Below are positions 61,463-64,000 of a stretch of DNA of 64,000 nucleotides, piece by piece. Where the stretch lies: contig LJCX01000028.1 in assembly GCA_001298545.1 (NCBI GenBank), positions 799,543 to 863,542 on the forward strand, given 5' to 3'. The number at the start of each line of letters is the position of its first letter. Within the stretch, counting starts at the first letter, position 1. The notes under the pieces were generated by a model. The model saw only the letters and a program-made list of their open reading frames with translations, did not search any database and had not been told where the DNA came from. The DNA comes from Actinobacteria bacterium OV320. Lineage in GTDB: Bacteria > Actinomycetota > Actinomycetes > Streptomycetales > Streptomycetaceae. A program made the translations under genes and the position numbers.

Positions 61463-62746
61463 TCACGCCTCGGCGGCCACCGGCTCCGCCACCGCGCCAC
61501 CGCGCGCGACCACCCGCTTCCGCGCCAGCCACGGCTGATCCTGGACGGCGGTCAGCTGCCGCCCCAGCCGCAGCGCCAGATAGGTGATCCCCAGCGAGAA
61601 CAGCAGGAACGTCACGATGTACGGCGCGTGCAGCGAGGCCCCCATCGGCCCGCCCACCGCCGGCCCGAGGGCCAGCGCGAGCTGCTTCACCAGGGCGAAC
61701 GCCGAGTTGTACTGTCCCGCCAGACCGGCCGGCGCCAGATCGGCCACCAGCGGCGCGACCGTCGGCGACAGCATCGCCTCGCCCAGCCCGAACAGCGCGT
61801 ACGTCGACACGAACGCGGCCGTCGCCATCTCCCGACTGCCGTGGCCGAGCCCCGCGTACCCGGCGACGACCCACGCGACGGCCCAGATCAGCCCCACGGC
61901 CGCGATCACCCGGGACCGCTTCTGCCGCTCGACGAACTTCAGCACGGCGAACTGCGCGACGACGATCATCGCGGTGTTGGCGGCGAGCGCGGTCCCCAGC
62001 GCGGACGTCGAGATCCCGGCGGCCTCGACCCCGTACGCGCTCAGTCCCGACTCGAACTGTCCGTAGCAGGCGAAGAACAGCACGAAGCCCAGCACACACA
62101 GCTGCACCATCGCCCGGTTGCCGAGCAACCGCTTCCAGCTGCCCCCGGCAGCCTGCGGGGCGTCCCCGACCCGCGGAGCGTGCGGCAGCCGCACGGTCGA
62201 CAGCACCACGGCCAGCAGCAGGAACATCGCCGCCTCGATGGCGAACAGCAGCGTGAACGAGGACACGCGCGTGGTGTCCACGAGATGCCCGCCGATCAGT
62301 CCGCCCACGCCGAGTCCGAGGTTCTGAAGGAAGAACTGCGTAGCGAACGCCCGCGACCGGGTCTCCGTGGTCGAGCAGTCCACGATCATCGTGGCCAGCG
62401 CCGGCTGCATGACTGCCTGCCCGGCGCCGAGCGCGGCCGAGGCGGCCAGTACGGCGGTGGCGTTGCCGGCGAGCCCCAGGCTCAGCGCGCCCAGCGCGGC
62501 GGTGACCAGGGCGGCGAGCAGGACCGGCAGTGGACCGCGCCGCACGATCGCCCGGCCGGCGAACGGCAGCACGATCAGCGCGGCCACGGCGAAGACGGCG
62601 AGGACGAGCCCCGCCGTCATGGCCCCCAGTCCTCGTACCTGCGCCACATAGACGTACAGATAGGGGACGGTGAAGCCGAGCCCGAACGCGCTGAGTGCGT
62701 TGCCCACGTGGATCCGGCGCATCGCTGCGCCCCTCGCCCTGGTCAC
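61463..62746 (-). CDS. MFS transporter
   Basis: About 427 residues from GTG 62746, with GAGAGG five bases upstream (another GTG lies six bases earlier). About 12 hydrophobic helices and the MFS loop 2-3 segment (LPFAGRAIVRRGPLPVLLAALV). A second Gly/Arg-rich loop (VERQKRSRVIAAVGL) separates the halves. The pattern of multidrug or metabolite efflux proteins of the MFS-1 group. It is divergent from a MarR regulator with operator-like repeats in between, which suggests induction by an exported compound. Confidence 0.9.
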   Translation of the reverse strand: MTRARGAAMRRIHVGNALSAFGLGFTVPYLYVYVAQVRGLGAMTAGLVLAVFAVAALIVLPFAGRAIVRRGPLPVLLAALVTAALGALSLGLAGNATAVLAASAALGAGQAVMQPALATMIVDCSTTETRSRAFATQFFLQNLGLGVGGLIGGHLVDTTRVSSFTLLFAIEAAMFLLLAVVLSTVRLPHAPRVGDAPQAAGGSWKRLLGNRAMVQLCVLGFVLFFACYGQFESGLSAYGVEAAGISTSALGTALAANTAMIVVAQFAVLKFVERQKRSRVIAAVGLIWAVAWVVAGYAGLGHGSREMATAAFVSTYALFGLGEAMLSPTVAPLVADLAPAGLAGQYNSAFALVKQLALALGPAVGGPMGASLHAPYIVTFLLFSLGITYLALRLGRQLTAVQDQPWLARKRVVARGGAVAEPVAAEA

Positions 62747-62913
62747 GTTCACCTCTCTCAGATGTGGTCGTCGTCGGTACCGCGGTCCCAGCAGCGTCAG
62801 TACTTCCGCTGCCTCAGTACTTAGTGCCGAAGACTTCGAAGCTAAAGTTAGAAGCTAAACTGTACACCGCGAAGAACTTCAACGCGAACGAGCCCCGTGC
62901 GATACTTGCGCCC
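62747..62913. promoter_or_regulatory. MFS/MarR divergent control region
   Basis: A GAAGCTAAA direct repeat (62838 and 62851, 13-bp spacing) overlaps small palindromes CTAA-AG-TTAG (62842-62851) and TTAG-AAG-CTAA (62848-62858). Probable MarR operators. Confidence 0.6.
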
Positions 62914-63480
62914 ATGGGCGACACCCCCGGCACGGTCGGCACCGGCAGCGGCGGCGAGCCGACCCTCGAAGAGCAGATCGCGGCCTATCAGCGCGAATTC
63001 CAGGACCTCGACCCCCAGGTCGAGAAGATCGTCTCGGCGCTCTCCCGCCTGAACCGCCGGATGAACGTCGCCTATGGCCGCCAGACCGCGGACCTCGGCA
63101 TCAGCAACGCCGAGTGGGAGGTTCTCAAGGCACTGGTCCTCTCCGGGGCCCCTTATCGCCTGGGACCCAGTGATCTGGCCAAGCGCCTCGGCCTGACGCC
63201 GGCCGCGATGACCCACCGGATCGACCGCATGCTCGCCGAAGGACTGGTGACCCGTGAGCGGGACGAGTCCAATCGCGTGCGCGTGATCGTCGAGCTGACG
63301 CCCGAGGGCCGTGAGAAGTGGCTGGAGGCGATGCGCATGGCGACGGTCTTCGAGGAGGACCTCCTCCAGGACCTCTCCGCGGACGAGCGGACGGTCCTGG
63401 GTGAGGTGCTGACCAGGCTCCTGCGCCGGGTGGAGCACGCCCAGCCGGATGCCGGCGGCCGGCTCAGCGACCTCGACTGA
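62914..63480 (+). CDS. MarR-family transcriptional regulator
   Basis: A 188-residue regulator from ATG 62914. The winged helix is PYRLGPSDLAKRLGLTPAAMTHRIDRMLAEGLVTRERDESNRVRVIVELTPEGREKW (about 80-140, D-x-R wing included), flanked by dimerisation helices. A ~25-residue Gly/Glu-rich N terminus precedes it. It likely represses the divergent MFS exporter and itself. Confidence 0.92.
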   Translation: MGDTPGTVGTGSGGEPTLEEQIAAYQREFQDLDPQVEKIVSALSRLNRRMNVAYGRQTADLGISNAEWEVLKALVLSGAPYRLGPSDLAKRLGLTPAAMTHRIDRMLAEGLVTRERDESNRVRVIVELTPEGREKWLEAMRMATVFEEDLLQDLSADERTVLGEVLTRLLRRVEHAQPDAGGRLSDLD

Positions 63481-64000
63481 GCAGCCCACCCCGGTCGGGC
63501 TAAAAGATCTTGACAGGGGTGGTTGACATCCCCATCCAGGGTCCGTAAAGTTCTTCGGGTTGCCAGGGAGCCGTAACGGTTCTTCGGCAGCACCTCCGCC
63601 GCAGTAGCGGCACCACAAACCACCAGCATGATCTCCCCACTGGGTCGAATTCGGCGTGCCCGAATTCAATTCGATTTGGGGTCGGCAGCCCGATTAGGAA
63701 CTGCCGAGCGGATCCGCTAAGGTTTGAGACGTCGGAACGGCCCAACAGCCGGGAAGACAAGCCCCCTCTGACTGGGAATCAGGCCCGAAAGGATCTGATA
63801 GAGTCGGAACCGCCGGAAAGGGAAACGCGAAAGCGAGAACCTGGAAAGCACCGAGGAAATCGGGTCGAGAAAAGATCTGATAGAGTCGGAAACGCAAGAC
63901 CGAAGGGAAGCGCCCGGAGGAAAGCCTGAGAGAGTCTCTCGGGTGAGTACAAAGGAAGCGTCCGTTCCTTGAGAACTCAACAGCGTGCCAAAAATCAACG
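63481..64000 (+). promoter_or_regulatory. Ribosomal RNA operon promoter and leader region
   Basis: A 520-bp segment ending in a sequence that precedes 16S in Streptomyces rrn operons (CTTGAGAACTCAACAGCGTG near 63968). TTGACA at 63523 with TAAAGT at 63546 (17-bp spacing) is a consensus promoter; another TTGACA lies at 63510. GATCTGATAGAGTCGGAA is duplicated (about 63792 and 63875), marking tandem promoters or processing boxes. The 16S gene itself is outside the window. Confidence 0.85.

Noticed and set aside
59227..61500. 757-codon leftward frame over the SpoIIE phosphatase
   Set aside because: Gly/Asp/Val-biased antisense of a clear PAS-PP2C-HATPase protein.

Overview
The window is high-GC actinobacterial DNA and almost certainly comes from a Streptomyces chromosome. 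The reasons are the strong third-position GC bias, the many GTG starts, and a right half whose gene order (trmB, an NsdA-like sporulation regulator, an AfsR-type regulator, an ECF sigma fusion, an AtrA-type TetR, NDH-2) is one I know from Streptomyces. The last 500 bases are the leader of a ribosomal RNA operon, and 16S would begin just past the window end.

Bases 1 to about 32,741 are most of an integrated mobile element. Its right boundary is a truncated tRNA-Lys(UUU) gene (32,697-32,741), the duplicated 3' half of the integration target. The intact tRNA gene should lie left of base 1. The conserved end carries a tyrosine integrase, an XRE regulator, an excisionase-like protein, a DUF3631 ATPase, a DUF2637 membrane (Spd-like) protein, a MobC-like accessory protein and a relaxase. 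No FtsK/TraB or type IV secretion gene is visible, so it looks like an integrative and mobilizable element rather than a classical actinomycete AICE. The part between the ATPase and the relaxase is rich in perfect palindromes and short direct repeats, which are candidates for an origin of replication and oriT.

The cargo comes in modules. 8.2-19.2 kb is a class I lanthipeptide locus of the FxLD type: a 59-residue precursor, a full-length LanB, a LanC, and a protein joining a thiopeptide-type (SpaB_C-like) domain to a PIMT-like methyltransferase. Flanking it are an HATPase, two small Cys-rich proteins, an XRE/TPR regulator and a GNAT enzyme. 19.3-24.1 kb is a two-gene operon of a Ser/Thr kinase-SF1 helicase and a phospholipase D-family protein, which matches the Mokosh type I anti-phage system. 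24.6-32.2 kb holds an intact IS5-family element and poorly characterised genes. Among these are a divergent pair with a HEPN-like RNxxxH motif and a PD-(D/E)xK-like motif, a membrane coiled-coil protein and another nuclease-like protein.

From 32.75 kb onward the region is core-like chromosome. In order it holds a hemolysin III protein, a carboxyethylornithine synthase-like enzyme, a DeoR/DUF4406/Nudix operon, and a GTP cyclohydrolase II with a MarR regulator and a RibD-like enzyme of reversed domain order. It continues with initiator tRNA-Met, a c-di-AMP (ydaO) riboswitch ahead of an M23 peptidase, an aldo/keto reductase, PrsW, TrmB and L-2-hydroxyglutarate oxidase. Next come an XRE/TPR regulator, an asparagine-synthase-like protein, an AfsR-like regulator, an ECF sigma/zinc-finger/NPCBM fusion, the AtrA-like regulator, NDH-2, a PAS-SpoIIE-HATPase phosphatase, an MFS/MarR pair and the rrn leader.
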